A stretch of 37,274 bases of DNA from CAZDCZ01 sp964504155 (GTDB lineage: Bacteria > Bacteroidota > Bacteroidia > Bacteroidales > UBA12077), in contig CAZDCZ010000022.1 in NCBI GenBank assembly GCA_964504155.1, positions 1-37,274 on the forward strand, given 5' to 3'. The translations under genes were made by a program, and so were the position numbers. Positions 9,385 to 18,691 of this stretch are shown in pieces (position 1 is the first letter of the stretch; the number at the start of each line of letters is the position of its first letter). The notes under the pieces were generated by a model that saw nothing but the letters and a program-made list of their open reading frames with translations, made no database searches and was not told where the DNA came from.

Positions 9385-10404
9385 ATGAGTACTATTATTT
9401 TAGGGATTGAATCGTCATGCGACGATACTTCTGCTGCGATTATCGAAAATGAATATATTTTATCAAATGTTATTGCTGGTCAAGATGTCCACAAAGCCTA
9501 TGGTGGTGTTGTTCCTGAGCTTGCATCACGAGCTCATCAGCAAAACATTGTTCCCGTAATTGATCAAGCAATAAAACAAGCCGGAATTACAAAAGAAGAT
9601 ATTGATGCAGTAGCATTTACAAATGGACCCGGTTTATTAGGGTCTTTACTTGTTGGCACTTCTTTTGCAAAATCATTTGCTTTAGGACTTAACATTCCTT
9701 TAATCGATGTTAATCATTTACAAGGACACGTGCTTGCTCATTTTATTAAGACAAAAGGTGCTGAAAATAAGCAACCTGCATTCCCGTTTTTATGTCTACT
9801 AGTATCTGGAGGAAATTCTCAAATAATAGTTGTTAAAGATTATTTACACATGGAAATAATCGGACAAACAATTGATGACGCAGCAGGCGAAGCATTCGAC
9901 AAATGTGCAAAAGTAATTGGTTTACCTTATCCCGGTGGACCCATGATAGACAAATATGCAAAAGAAGGAAACGAAAATAAGTTTCCTTTTACAAAACCCA
10001 AAATAAAGAATCTAGATTACAGCTTTAGCGGATTAAAAACTGCCTTTTTATATTTTATACGTGATAAGATAAAAGAAAATCCGGATTTTATTAAAGAAAA
10101 CAGAAACGATATTTGTGCATCGATTCAAAAGACTATTGTCGATATCTTACTTCACAAACTTGAACTTGCATCGCAACAAACAGGAATTACACAAATAGGC
10201 CTTGCCGGAGGAGTTTCTGCAAATTCCGGATTACGCGATTCTTTAAGAGAGAAAGCAAAAATAAATAATTGGGATATTTATATTCCAGATTTCAAATACA
10301 CAACAGATAATGCTGCCATGATAGCTATTATTGGATATTACAAATATTTAAAAAACGATTTCGCAACACAAGACATTGTCCCTATTGCCAGATTAAAATA
10401 TTAA
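9385..10404 (+). CDS. tsaD: tRNA N6-adenosine threonylcarbamoyltransferase TsaD
   Basis: This is the catalytic subunit that transfers threonylcarbamoyl to A37 of tRNAs reading ANN codons. The 339-residue length is normal. It has an N-terminal G-I-E-S-S-C-D-D-T-S motif (7-16), the metal-binding histidines H111 and H115 in N-H-L-Q-G-H, the L-V-S-G-G-N-S-Q nucleotide loop, and D-D-A-A-G-E-A-F-D-K. The C-terminal T-D-N-A-A-M-I-A completes the ASKHA fold. The ATG gives the expected beginning M-S-T-I-I-L-G-I-E-S. It is divergent from tamB and followed by a hairpin. This is an essential housekeeping gene with no visible damage. Confidence 0.97.
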   Translation: MSTIILGIESSCDDTSAAIIENEYILSNVIAGQDVHKAYGGVVPELASRAHQQNIVPVIDQAIKQAGITKEDIDAVAFTNGPGLLGSLLVGTSFAKSFALGLNIPLIDVNHLQGHVLAHFIKTKGAENKQPAFPFLCLLVSGGNSQIIVVKDYLHMEIIGQTIDDAAGEAFDKCAKVIGLPYPGGPMIDKYAKEGNENKFPFTKPKIKNLDYSFSGLKTAFLYFIRDKIKENPDFIKENRNDICASIQKTIVDILLHKLELASQQTGITQIGLAGGVSANSGLRDSLREKAKINNWDIYIPDFKYTTDNAAMIAIIGYYKYLKNDFATQDIVPIARLKY

Positions 10405-10413
10405 TCTCTGCTC

Positions 10414-10462
10414 GAAATATTAATTGCTGATTATAAACAGAACAGCCTTAATTAATATTTTC
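10414..10462 (+). terminator. Possible hairpin terminator after tsaD
   Basis: GAAATATTAATTGCTG (10414-10429) pairs with CAGC-CTT-AATTAATATTTTC (10443-10462) with a three-base bulge and a 13-base loop. It starts 10 bp after the tsaD stop codon. The stem is AT-rich and the T-run is short, so terminator activity is uncertain. Confidence 0.4.
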
Positions 10463-10620
10463 AGATAAATATAAACACATCAACAGATAAACAAAAATAT
10501 CGAGTTTCGGATACTGGTAAAATTTAATAAGCAAAATTCGATGTAAGATTTGACACACAGAAAGTCAAAAGCGCATTAGATTTGTGCTTGAAATCAAGCA
10601 GTAATAACGGGTTATTACAA

Positions 10621-12567
10621 TTATTGTAATGCTTTCCGTGCCTTCAGAATATATTTCGATCTATCTAAAGGACTAATTCCTTTATATTTGCGTGATTTAC
10701 CGTATTTTTCTTCTACTTTCTCGTAACGATAAAATTCTGTTATTATCCTTGCTTTACCTCCTGAGCGCGATGTTAATTTTATTGGATAGTCGATTGATGC
10801 TGCTAATGGAAATGCGCCTGTCATCTCAAAAGTATCGCCCAATATTTGTGGACTATCAAAGCTTCCACGCATCTGATGAATATCGCCTGCAATTTTCCCA
10901 AGCATACTTTCAGGGGCTGTAATTTTGAATTTAAGAACAGGTTCTAAAAGAGTTGTTCCAATATTTTGCAATCCGTTCATAATTGCCATTGGTGTAGCAA
11001 TAATAAAATCTCCCGGATTAGAATGCACTTCATGGTCTTCGCCATCGATAAGTGTAATTTTTATATCGGTAACTTCCCATCCTTTTATGCCTTGTTCTAA
11101 AGCTTTTGGAATAGTTCTTTCAATTTCGTTTTGGTATTTTTTATGTACCTTATCAACACTAAGCTCCGATTTGTAAACTACTCCTGAACCAAGTTCGCCC
11201 GGCTCGATTAAAAATTTTATTATTGCCCAACAAGGCTTTGGCATCCAATAACGCTCGTAGCCTTCGCCAATATTTGTTGGTGTTTCTTTATAAATAACTG
11301 TAGGATCTTCAAATTCGGCTTTAATATTAAATCTATCTTCTAATATAAATTTTAATATTTCTATCTGTATCCAGCCCATAATTTTAATAATAAGCTCTTG
11401 TTCGTCTTTAAGCCATTTAAAGTCAAGCAATGGATCTTCAATAGATAATATTTGAAGTGCTTCGGCCAATTTTGCATAATCTTTATCATCAACAGCCTTT
11501 ACCTGAACATCTAATAATGGTTGATTTCTCGGCACATAATCAGAAATATCATCTAACAATCCCAAAATATCGCCAACATTAGCTTGAGAAAACCCACTTA
11601 CGGCAGCAATTTCTCCGGCTAACAATTCTTTTAAATCAGAATATTTTTCTCCTTCGATAAATTTTATTTGATTAACTTTTTCTTCTATATTTTGTGTTCG
11701 ATTTAAAACCAAATCTTTTGCCGATATTTGTCCACTGAATAAACGTACATGAGCTAATCGCCCAAGCAAATTATTGTGAGATATTTTAAAAACAATCCCT
11801 GATAATTCATTATTGACATTACTTTTTGGAGCAGGCAATAGTTCTACAACAGAGTTCATTAATTCATCAATTCCGACATTGTTTTTTGCCGAGCCAAATA
11901 GCACCGGAAAAATTATAGCTTCAATGCATTGTTGTTTAATTGAATTTAATATTTCTTCATCGGAAAAGGTAAGGTCATTCAAATATTTTTCGAGCAAATC
12001 GTTATTATTATTTGCTAAATTTTCTAATAAATCGGTATTATTTATTGATAATATAATTTTCTGATTAGAACTTCCAAAATTTTCAATCTCTTGAATAGGA
12101 ACAATCGATTTTTTAAGATTATTTTTTAATTCATCTATAATAAATTCAATATCTACCCCTTCCCTATCTATTTTGTTTACAAAAATTAATGTAGGTATAT
12201 TAAGTTTTCTAAGGACTTTCCAATAATTTATTGTTTGTGCCTGAATACCATCGGCAGCAGAAATAATTAATATTGCTCCATCGACAGCTCTTAGCGAACG
12301 CTCTACTTCTCCTGCAAAATCGGCATGACCGGGAGTATCTATTAAATTAATTAAATACTCGTTCCATTTAAAAGATATTGACGACGAAAATACAGAGATT
12401 CCTCTTTTGCGTTCAATACTGTTAAAATCGGTTTGAGATGTTCCTTTATCTACACTTCCTTTTTCTCGAATTGCTCCGCTTTTAAAAACAAAATGCTCTG
12501 TAACACTGGTTTTCCCGGCATCGACATGAGCCACAATAGCTATATTACGTATTTTTTCTATATTCAC
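10621..12567 (-). CDS. TetM/TetQ-like ribosomal-protection-type translational GTPase
   Basis: This is an EF-G-related GTPase of 648 residues. It shows G1 A-H-V-D-A-G-K-T-S (13-21), G2 R-G-I-S (55-58), G3 D-T-P-G-H (77-81), G4 N-K-I-D (131-134) and a G-S-A-K G5-like site, followed by EF-G domains II-V. Length, N-terminus and the I-Q-A-Q-T switch region resemble Tet(Q)/Tet(M) more than housekeeping EF-G, which is near 700 residues. Such proteins can remove tetracycline from ribosomes. However, the domain IV tip reads V-H-S-N-P-G-D-F and seems shorter than the Y-S-P-V-S-T loop of Tet(M), so resistance is unproven. The gene is solitary, and a palindromic element begins 13 bp before its start. Confidence 0.85.
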   Translation of the reverse strand: MNIEKIRNIAIVAHVDAGKTSVTEHFVFKSGAIREKGSVDKGTSQTDFNSIERKRGISVFSSSISFKWNEYLINLIDTPGHADFAGEVERSLRAVDGAILIISAADGIQAQTINYWKVLRKLNIPTLIFVNKIDREGVDIEFIIDELKNNLKKSIVPIQEIENFGSSNQKIILSINNTDLLENLANNNNDLLEKYLNDLTFSDEEILNSIKQQCIEAIIFPVLFGSAKNNVGIDELMNSVVELLPAPKSNVNNELSGIVFKISHNNLLGRLAHVRLFSGQISAKDLVLNRTQNIEEKVNQIKFIEGEKYSDLKELLAGEIAAVSGFSQANVGDILGLLDDISDYVPRNQPLLDVQVKAVDDKDYAKLAEALQILSIEDPLLDFKWLKDEQELIIKIMGWIQIEILKFILEDRFNIKAEFEDPTVIYKETPTNIGEGYERYWMPKPCWAIIKFLIEPGELGSGVVYKSELSVDKVHKKYQNEIERTIPKALEQGIKGWEVTDIKITLIDGEDHEVHSNPGDFIIATPMAIMNGLQNIGTTLLEPVLKFKITAPESMLGKIAGDIHQMRGSFDSPQILGDTFEMTGAFPLAASIDYPIKLTSRSGGKARIITEFYRYEKVEEKYGKSRKYKGISPLDRSKYILKARKALQ

Positions 12568-12579
12568 TTTTAAGATATT

Positions 12580-12755
12580 AATTAAAAAAGACTATCCAAA
12601 AAATAAAGTTCCAAGCTATTTCTGTCATATTGAGCGAAGTTGAAATATCTCATTTTCAACTAATATATCAACTTCGCTGAGCTCGTTTCACTTGGTTCTT
12701 CGACTTCGCTCAGAATGACAATAATCTGGACTTTTTGGATAGTCTTTTTAATTTA
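12580..12755. repeat. MITE-like palindromic element
   Basis: The ends are inverted: AATTAAAAAAGACTATCC (12580-12597) against GGATAGTCTTTTTAATT (12738-12754), allowing one extra A. Inside, TGTCATATTGAGCGAAGTTG (12623-12642) is inverted as CGACTTCGCTCAGAATGACA (12701-12720) with a few mismatches, and a further CGAAGTTGA/TCAACTTCG pair is nested within. The whole 175 bp can fold into one long cruciform and has no coding capacity. It lies between a convergent gene end and the start of the TetM-like gene. It looks like a dispersed non-autonomous repeat, but no second copy is in this window. Confidence 0.75.
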
Positions 12756-12796
12756 CATTGCAATTATACAAAGAAAATTATATCAATAAAAAATTA

Positions 12797-13657
12797 TTAA
12801 ATTACTTCTATGTTACTTTGTTCTTCTTTATATCTTAATTTAAAATATAATACTATAGAAAATATTGCTGTAATCGGGTAAGTAATAGCAGATACAAGGG
12901 CATTTAAAACAATTGTCCAAATTCCAATATCGAAATTTCTTGTATTAAATATATCCATAAAACTATGAGTATCGGTAATGTTACCAAAAAATATAAATAT
13001 AAACGGAATTGTAACAATTGCTGTTATAACTAACGATACTAATATCATAATAGTAACATAAAGGACTAAACTTCCTAGAGCAGGCCAAAAATCTTTATGA
13101 ACAAGCTGAAAACCTCGTCCAATTGTTTCGAAGGCATTTTTTTCTTCAACAACTAAAATTGCTCCACCCGGAATTAATACTGTTCCAAAATATAATGCTA
13201 CAGCAAACATTCCAATAATAAAAACAATAACTCCGGCCATCATTCCTACAACAAGCATAACTGTTGATATTACTAGAAAAAATAACATATGAAGAAAATA
13301 TTTCTGCACTGTTTCCGACAATAAATCTACATGTTTTATGCTTTTATCAATATCTGTTTTATACAATAGATTAATTAAAAAGGCATTTAACAAAGCATAA
13401 ACCGAAAAGGTAACAATAACTAAAATCGTTATTTTACCACCTGATCCTTTTAATAATGATTGAACATTCTCAGGATTGATATTTTGAAATACTTCGTCTA
13501 AACCTATATAATATGTAATAGCTTGAACAAAAAGCAAAGCAATAAAACTATACAAAAAAAGAGATTTAAAATTTTTTATATATAACTTATATGTTGCCGA
13601 CAGAACTCCATCAATATCCATTTTTCTGAACAAACTGTGTTGTTTAAAATCTAACAT
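12797..13657 (-). CDS. Multi-pass membrane protein of unknown function
   Basis: The product has 286 residues from the chosen start. After an N-terminal D-I-D-G-V-L-S-A-T-Y segment come about six hydrophobic helices in pairs. One conserved-looking stretch reads I-G-R-G-F-Q-L-V-H-K-D-F-W-P. This layout resembles membrane proteins related to the glycerophosphodiester phosphodiesterase membrane domain (PF10110-like), but I cannot name a function. An upstream in-frame ATG at 13747 would add 30 residues and overlap the divergent MFS gene by 8 bp. I prefer 13657 because it avoids that overlap and leaves room for a divergent promoter. The extra residues show no conserved character. Confidence 0.75.
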   Translation of the reverse strand: MLDFKQHSLFRKMDIDGVLSATYKLYIKNFKSLFLYSFIALLFVQAITYYIGLDEVFQNINPENVQSLLKGSGGKITILVIVTFSVYALLNAFLINLLYKTDIDKSIKHVDLLSETVQKYFLHMLFFLVISTVMLVVGMMAGVIVFIIGMFAVALYFGTVLIPGGAILVVEEKNAFETIGRGFQLVHKDFWPALGSLVLYVTIMILVSLVITAIVTIPFIFIFFGNITDTHSFMDIFNTRNFDIGIWTIVLNALVSAITYPITAIFSIVLYFKLRYKEEQSNIEVI

Positions 13658-13739
13658 AGAATTATTTTTTATATTTGCATTATTTAATTGCCTAAATTTA
13701 GTAATTTTATTACAAAATACGGGCATCATATATTTTATA

Positions 13740-14981
13740 ATGAGCAAAAATTTTGCAAAAGATAAACAGTATTATAAGTTTTGCCTTTATGGATTCTTAA
13801 AAAATCTACGATTCTTTGAACCCTTTCTTATTCTTTTTTTTCTAGAAAAAGGAATTGTTTTTTTTCAGATTGGAATTTTATATAGCATTCGAGAAATCGG
13901 AAGAAATATTTTAGAAATCCCCAGTGGCATAATTGCCGATGCTTTTGGACGTAAGAAATCAATGATTTTTGCTTTTAGCACATATATTATCTCATTTATA
14001 ATTTTTAGTCTAGGCTCAAAATTTTACTTATATATTATTGCAATGATATTTTATTCTATGGGCGATGCTTTTCGCACAGGAACACATAAAGCAATGATAT
14101 TTGAATATCTTAAAATAAAAGGGTGGAAAAATCAAAAAATACATTACTATGGACATACTCGTTCGGCATCGCAAATAGGCTCGGCAGTTTCGTCAATTTT
14201 AGCTGCATTACTTGTTCTGTATACCGGAAAATATAGTCTTATTTTTATTTTTTCAACTATTCCATATATTCTCGATCTTATTTTAATGATTTCGTACCCA
14301 AACGTTTTAAACGGAGAAATTAAATCGATTTATTTTTCAGATATAAGAAATAATTTTAAAACAATACTCCATGATTTCTTTTTAAGCTTTAAACAAAAAA
14401 AGATTATAAAAGCCATTGGAAATTTATCGGTTCATAGTAGTATTTTTAAAACTACAAAAGATTACTTGCAAGCAATTATTTATTCATTTACCCTAAGCAT
14501 CCCCCTTCTTCCGAACCTCAATAACAATAGAAAATCTGCAATATTTATTGGTATAATATACTTCATTATATTTATCCTAACATCGTGGATATCGAGAAAA
14601 TCGGGAGTATTTGCCGACAAAATGAAATCTATAGAAAAGCCTCTAAATTTAACTTTAATAACCGGTTTCGTATTATTATTACTTTCCGGAATATGCTATC
14701 ATTATCAGTTTTTTACTTTCTCTATAATCTTTTTTTTAGGAATTCATTTAATAGAAAACTTACGCAACCCAATAGGAGTAGCATATTTAAGCGATATGTA
14801 TTCTGAAAACATCTTGGCTACAGCACTATCAGCTAATTCGCAGGCAAAAAGTATTATAGCGGCCATTTTTGCCCCCATAATTGGATATCTAGCCGATTCG
14901 TTCGATATAGGAATTGCGTTAAGCATTGTTTCTGTTTTTCTAATTATTCTTTATCCTATTTTACAAATTAAAAAAAGCTAA
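13740..14981 (+). CDS. Major facilitator superfamily transporter
   Basis: This inner-membrane carrier has 413 residues and about 12 hydrophobic helices. The first helix region contains G-F-L-K-N-L-R-F-F-E-P-F, typical of a Bacteroidota MFS subgroup. The loop between helices 2 and 3 carries an MFS motif A variant, G-I-I-A-D-A-F-G-R-K-K (63-73). A central cytoplasmic region lies around residues 190-235. The substrate is not evident. It is transcribed divergently from the membrane protein at 12797 with a short shared upstream region. About 195 bp without genes separates it from the next regulator. Confidence 0.88.
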   Translation: MSKNFAKDKQYYKFCLYGFLKNLRFFEPFLILFFLEKGIVFFQIGILYSIREIGRNILEIPSGIIADAFGRKKSMIFAFSTYIISFIIFSLGSKFYLYIIAMIFYSMGDAFRTGTHKAMIFEYLKIKGWKNQKIHYYGHTRSASQIGSAVSSILAALLVLYTGKYSLIFIFSTIPYILDLILMISYPNVLNGEIKSIYFSDIRNNFKTILHDFFLSFKQKKIIKAIGNLSVHSSIFKTTKDYLQAIIYSFTLSIPLLPNLNNNRKSAIFIGIIYFIIFILTSWISRKSGVFADKMKSIEKPLNLTLITGFVLLLLSGICYHYQFFTFSIIFFLGIHLIENLRNPIGVAYLSDMYSENILATALSANSQAKSIIAAIFAPIIGYLADSFDIGIALSIVSVFLIILYPILQIKKS

Positions 14982-15144
14982 CAAAAACAAAATTTCGAAT
15001 AACAATACTTCAAACCAAATTTTGTATTATTCATTAAATACTAAAGCCTTCCGACTTTACAGAAAACTATTATTGGCATATATTTATTTCCCCCATTATA
15101 TTTTAGTTTAATTATTTGATATTTATATAACAAATCTCTATTTT

Positions 15145-15165
15145 TACCTACCTGTACCTACTAGT
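15145..15165 (+). promoter_or_regulatory. Possible operator of the GntR-type regulator
   Basis: The heptamer TACCTAC occurs twice (15145-15151 and 15155-15161) with a 10-bp period. It overlaps the palindrome TACTAGTA (15158-15165), about 13 bp before the regulator's ATG. The position suits autoregulation by a GntR-type dimer. The evidence is only the repeat structure and position. Confidence 0.3.
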
Positions 15166-15177
15166 ATATTTTGTGTC

Positions 15178-16185
15178 ATGAATAGAAATATTATAAATAT
15201 CGACAATTCAATAAGAATTCCAAAGTACAAACAAATAATCAATTCTGTTTTATTTGCTATTGAAAACAAACTAATAGTAAAAGGCGACCAAATTCCATCG
15301 ATTAACGAAATCAGTAAATTACACAATCTATCAAGAGATACTGTAATGACAGCCTTTAATAAACTGAAAGCACAAGGCATAATAAAACCAATTCGTGGAA
15401 AAGGCTATTATATAAACAGCACCGATATAAAAAGAAAAGAAAACATTTTTCTTCTCTTCGATGAGTTAAATGCATTTAAAGAAATACTTTATAATTCGTT
15501 TATTAAACATATAAAACAAGATGCTACAGTTGATATATATTTTCACTATTTTAATAAACGTATTTTTAAAAGTCTCATAAATCAAAATATCGACAAATAC
15601 ACTACTTACGTGATTATGCCGGCAAATTTTACAGGAATTTCCGAGACAATAAGTAAAATAAAAAACAGCAAAATATTTATTCTCGACCAAGCTAATGCTG
15701 AATTAATTAATCAATATCCGGCACTTTATCAAAATTTCGAAAACGATATCTATAATTCATTATTATCTGGAGAAAAATTACTTAAAAAGTACAAAACTCT
15801 AATAATGATTTATCCCGGAGGGAAAGAACCAAAAGGACAAAAAGATGGGTTTATTAATTTTTGCATAAAGAGAAATTTTAAATATAAAGTTATTCAAAAT
15901 CCCGAAGAGCGTGATATTCAAAAAGGCGATGTTTACATTATCCCTAACGATATTGATTTAGTTACTATGATAAAGAAAACTCGCAAACTAAATTATACTA
16001 TTGGTAAAGATATTGGAATAATCTCGTACAACGACACACCATTAAAAGAAGTTGTTGGAACAGGAATTACCACAATATCAACCGATTTTAAATTAATGGG
16101 AAAAACTCTAGCCGAGATAGTATTAAATAATATTAATAAAAAAATTGAAAATCCGGCATCATTAATAATTCGAAAATCATTATAA
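15178..16185 (+). CDS. GntR-family regulator with LacI-type sugar-binding domain
   Basis: This is a 335-residue one-component regulator. Residues about 14-78 form a GntR winged helix-turn-helix, with P-S-I-N-E-I-S-K-L-H-N-L-S-R-D-T-V and a wing at I-R-G-K-G-Y-Y-I. Residues about 85-335 resemble the periplasmic-binding/LacI effector fold, including D-I-G-I-I-S-Y-N-D-T near the end. This is the AraR-like architecture used for sugar-responsive control. The GH127 gene begins 11 bp after its stop codon, so it probably heads the sugar operon and regulates it. The ligand is presumably a pentose or galactose-related sugar, inferred only from the neighbours. Repeats just upstream may be its operator. 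Confidence 0.88.
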   Translation: MNRNIINIDNSIRIPKYKQIINSVLFAIENKLIVKGDQIPSINEISKLHNLSRDTVMTAFNKLKAQGIIKPIRGKGYYINSTDIKRKENIFLLFDELNAFKEILYNSFIKHIKQDATVDIYFHYFNKRIFKSLINQNIDKYTTYVIMPANFTGISETISKIKNSKIFILDQANAELINQYPALYQNFENDIYNSLLSGEKLLKKYKTLIMIYPGGKEPKGQKDGFINFCIKRNFKYKVIQNPEERDIQKGDVYIIPNDIDLVTMIKKTRKLNYTIGKDIGIISYNDTPLKEVVGTGITTISTDFKLMGKTLAEIVLNNINKKIENPASLIIRKSL

Positions 16186-16196
16186 ATGTTACAGTT

Positions 16197-18626
16197 ATGA
16201 AAAATATATTATTTCTATTACTTGCACCTGTTTTACTGTGGTCGTGTACACAAAAAATCGAAACTGCAAAAGATTACCCTGTTAAACCTGTATCTTTTAC
16301 CGATGTAAAATTTACTGATAATTTCTGGCTTCCGCGCTTAGACACAAATAGAATAGTTACAATTCCGTACGATTTTAAAAAGTGTGAAGACACTCACAGA
16401 ATAGACAATTTTGCCATTGCAGGCGGCTTACAAAAAGGGTCATTTGTTGGAATCAGATATAACGATTCTGATGTTTTTAAAGTAATAGAAGGAGCATCGT
16501 ACTCTTTAAAAATTCATCCCGATACGATATTAGAGAAATATCTCGACGATTTAATCTTCAAAATTGCGGCAGCACAGGAAAATGATGGTTATTTATATAC
16601 ATGTAGAACAATAAATCCCGACAGTTTACCATCGCACACCGGAACAACAAGATGGTCGCAATTAAAAGACAGTCACGAACTATATAATATAGGACATATG
16701 TACGAAGCTGCAATTGCTCACTATCAAGCAACCAGAAAGAAAACATTTTTAAATGTTGCTATTAAAAGTGCAAATCTAATTAATACCGTTTTTGGTCCAG
16801 GCGAGAATCAATTACATGGAGTTCCCGGACATCAAGAAATAGAAATTGGCTTAGTAAAACTATACAGAGTTACAGGTGATGTTAAATATTTAAACCTTGC
16901 TAAATATTTCTCAGATCAAAGAGGAAATACTAAAGGACATGAACTATATGTTTATGGTGAAAATGGAACAAATAAAATATATACACAAGATAATATACCA
17001 GAAGTTGAACAAACCGAAGCAGTAGGACATGCTGTAAGAGCAGCATATATGTATTCGGGAATGGCCGATATGGCAGCCCTTACAAACGATAAAAGATATA
17101 ATACTGCAATCAACAAATTATGGAATAATGTGGTTTCGAAGAAATTATATATAACCGGTGGTATTGGAGCAAAATATTCGGGTGAAGCATTCGGTGAAAA
17201 TTACTATTTACCAAACCTAAGTGCATATAACGAAACATGTGCAGCTGTTGCCAATATGCTTTGGAACCAAAGAATGTTTCTTTTAAATGCCGAAGCAAAA
17301 TATATTGATGTATTAGAAAGAACTCTTTATAACGGATTTCTTTCGGGAGTATCTATTCATGGCGATAAATTCTTCTATCCTAATCCTCTCGAATCTGATG
17401 GCAGTCACCAAAGAAAACCTTGGTTTAGTTGCTCTTGTTGTCCTACAAATGTTGCTCGATTCTTACCTTCATTACCAGGATATGTATATGCTCATACCAA
17501 TAATAATTTATTTGTAAACTTATATATTGGAAATAATGCTGTTATAAATATGGATTGCGGTAAAATAAACATTTCACAAAACACTAATTATCCATGGACA
17601 GGAGATGTAAAAATCAATATTGATCCTGAGACTCAATCAAAATTCACTGTCTCTTTAAGGATTCCCGGATGGGCTCAGAACAAACCTGTTCCATCTGATT
17701 TATACTATTATATGAATACAATAAACAAACAAGCCGTAATTAAAGTTAATAACGAGAAAATTGATTATTCTATAAAAAAAGGCTATGCTCAAATAAACAG
17801 ACAATGGGAAAAAGGTGATATTATAGAAGTAACTTTCCCTATGTCGATACGAAAAGTTCTAGCAAATAAAAAAGTTATTGAAGACAATTATAAATACTCA
17901 CTTGAACGCGGCCCTATTGTATACTGTGCCGAATGGCCTGATAACGAAGGAAAAGTAAGAAATCTTTTATTAGATAAAGATGCTAATTTTACTTATGAAT
18001 ATAAAAAAGATTTAATTAATGGAGTTAACATTATAAAAGGAACATGCGAATCGCTGTCGATAGATAAATCGGACAATTCTACCATAACAAAAGAGAAGAA
18101 CTTCATTGCTATCCCATATTACGCTTGGGCTCACAGAGGAAATGGAGAAATGACAGTTTGGCTACCTTATGAAGCATCAGCAGCAAACCCAACTCTTCCA
18201 CCAACAATTGCATCGAAAAGTAAAGTTACAGCATCATATATTCACGATCAGATTCTAGCTGTTAACGACCAAATGATTCCTAAAAATTCGAACGATAACA
18301 CAATTCCACGATTAACATTCTGGGATCACAAAGGAACTACCGAATGGGTGCAATATAATTTTAACGAAGAAAAAATAATAAGCAATATTCATATATATTG
18401 GTTCGACGATAGTCCAAACGGAGAATGCAGAATTCCAGAAACATGGAAAATAAAATATCTTAAAAACGGGAAATGGAAAGAAATATCGAAACATGGCAAA
18501 TACCCTGTTTTAAAAGATGAATTTACTACTATTGAAATTTCTTCGATAAAAACAAAATCGATAAGGTTAGAAATTAACCTACAAGAAAATTTCTCGGGAG
18601 GTATTCTTGAATGGAAACTTGATTGA
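16197..18626 (+). CDS. GH127-family glycosidase lipoprotein (beta-L-arabinofuranosidase-like)
   Basis: This is a predicted secreted lipoprotein of 809 residues with a signal peptide ending L-L-W-S-C. The bulk is a GH127 (DUF1680) catalytic domain. Its zinc/cysteine centre is visible: E346 and C348 in N-E-T-C-A, and C414-C415 in C-S-C-C-P-T-N. These match the zinc ligands and the nucleophilic cysteine known for the bifidobacterial enzyme HypBA1. Residues about 670-809 form an added F5/8-type (discoidin-like) beta domain that may bind glycans. Family members release beta-L-arabinofuranose, and some relatives act on other plant sugars. The following galM, symporter and galK genes suggest galactose-containing substrates, so specificity is open. 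Confidence 0.92.
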   Translation: MKNILFLLLAPVLLWSCTQKIETAKDYPVKPVSFTDVKFTDNFWLPRLDTNRIVTIPYDFKKCEDTHRIDNFAIAGGLQKGSFVGIRYNDSDVFKVIEGASYSLKIHPDTILEKYLDDLIFKIAAAQENDGYLYTCRTINPDSLPSHTGTTRWSQLKDSHELYNIGHMYEAAIAHYQATRKKTFLNVAIKSANLINTVFGPGENQLHGVPGHQEIEIGLVKLYRVTGDVKYLNLAKYFSDQRGNTKGHELYVYGENGTNKIYTQDNIPEVEQTEAVGHAVRAAYMYSGMADMAALTNDKRYNTAINKLWNNVVSKKLYITGGIGAKYSGEAFGENYYLPNLSAYNETCAAVANMLWNQRMFLLNAEAKYIDVLERTLYNGFLSGVSIHGDKFFYPNPLESDGSHQRKPWFSCSCCPTNVARFLPSLPGYVYAHTNNNLFVNLYIGNNAVINMDCGKINISQNTNYPWTGDVKINIDPETQSKFTVSLRIPGWAQNKPVPSDLYYYMNTINKQAVIKVNNEKIDYSIKKGYAQINRQWEKGDIIEVTFPMSIRKVLANKKVIEDNYKYSLERGPIVYCAEWPDNEGKVRNLLLDKDANFTYEYKKDLINGVNIIKGTCESLSIDKSDNSTITKEKNFIAIPYYAWAHRGNGEMTVWLPYEASAANPTLPPTIASKSKVTASYIHDQILAVNDQMIPKNSNDNTIPRLTFWDHKGTTEWVQYNFNEEKIISNIHIYWFDDSPNGECRIPETWKIKYLKNGKWKEISKHGKYPVLKDEFTTIEISSIKTKSIRLEINLQENFSGGILEWKLD

Positions 18627-18640
18627 AAAATTATTTTTTA

Positions 18641-18660
18641 ACAGTACCGTAGGTACGACA
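18641..18660 (+). repeat. REP-like hairpin, copy 1
   Basis: The core GTACC-GTA-GGTAC (18644-18656) is a perfect five-pair hairpin with a three-base loop. It lies between the GH127 stop codon and the REP-associated transposase. The same core with different paired bases occurs downstream of the transposase (copy 3), so the stem is conserved by compensating changes. Confidence 0.75.
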
Positions 18661-18691
18661 ACATGGCAGTAAATTGATAAATATTTGATTA

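Noticed and set aside
9194..9388. Plus-strand 64-residue frame before tsaD
   Set aside because: It runs opposite the in-frame TamB extension and overlaps the tsaD start. Its composition is that of an antisense shadow.
10621..12567. Confirmed tetracycline resistance gene
   Set aside because: The family relation is clear, but the domain IV tip differs, and no mobile resistance context is seen. Resistance cannot be claimed from sequence.
12580..12755. Ordinary terminator between the two genes
   Set aside because: The palindrome is 175 bp long with nested repeats and matched ends, far larger than an intrinsic terminator, although part of it could act as one.
13658..13747. Upstream ATG start for the membrane protein at 12797
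   Set aside because: It would overlap the divergent MFS gene and leave no promoter space. The added residues show no conserved character.
15061..15177. Leaderless transcript of the GntR-type regulator from a TATATTTTG box at 15164-15172
   Set aside because: The box has one base too many for TAnnTTTG and there is no -33 partner. A leaderless start cannot be supported.
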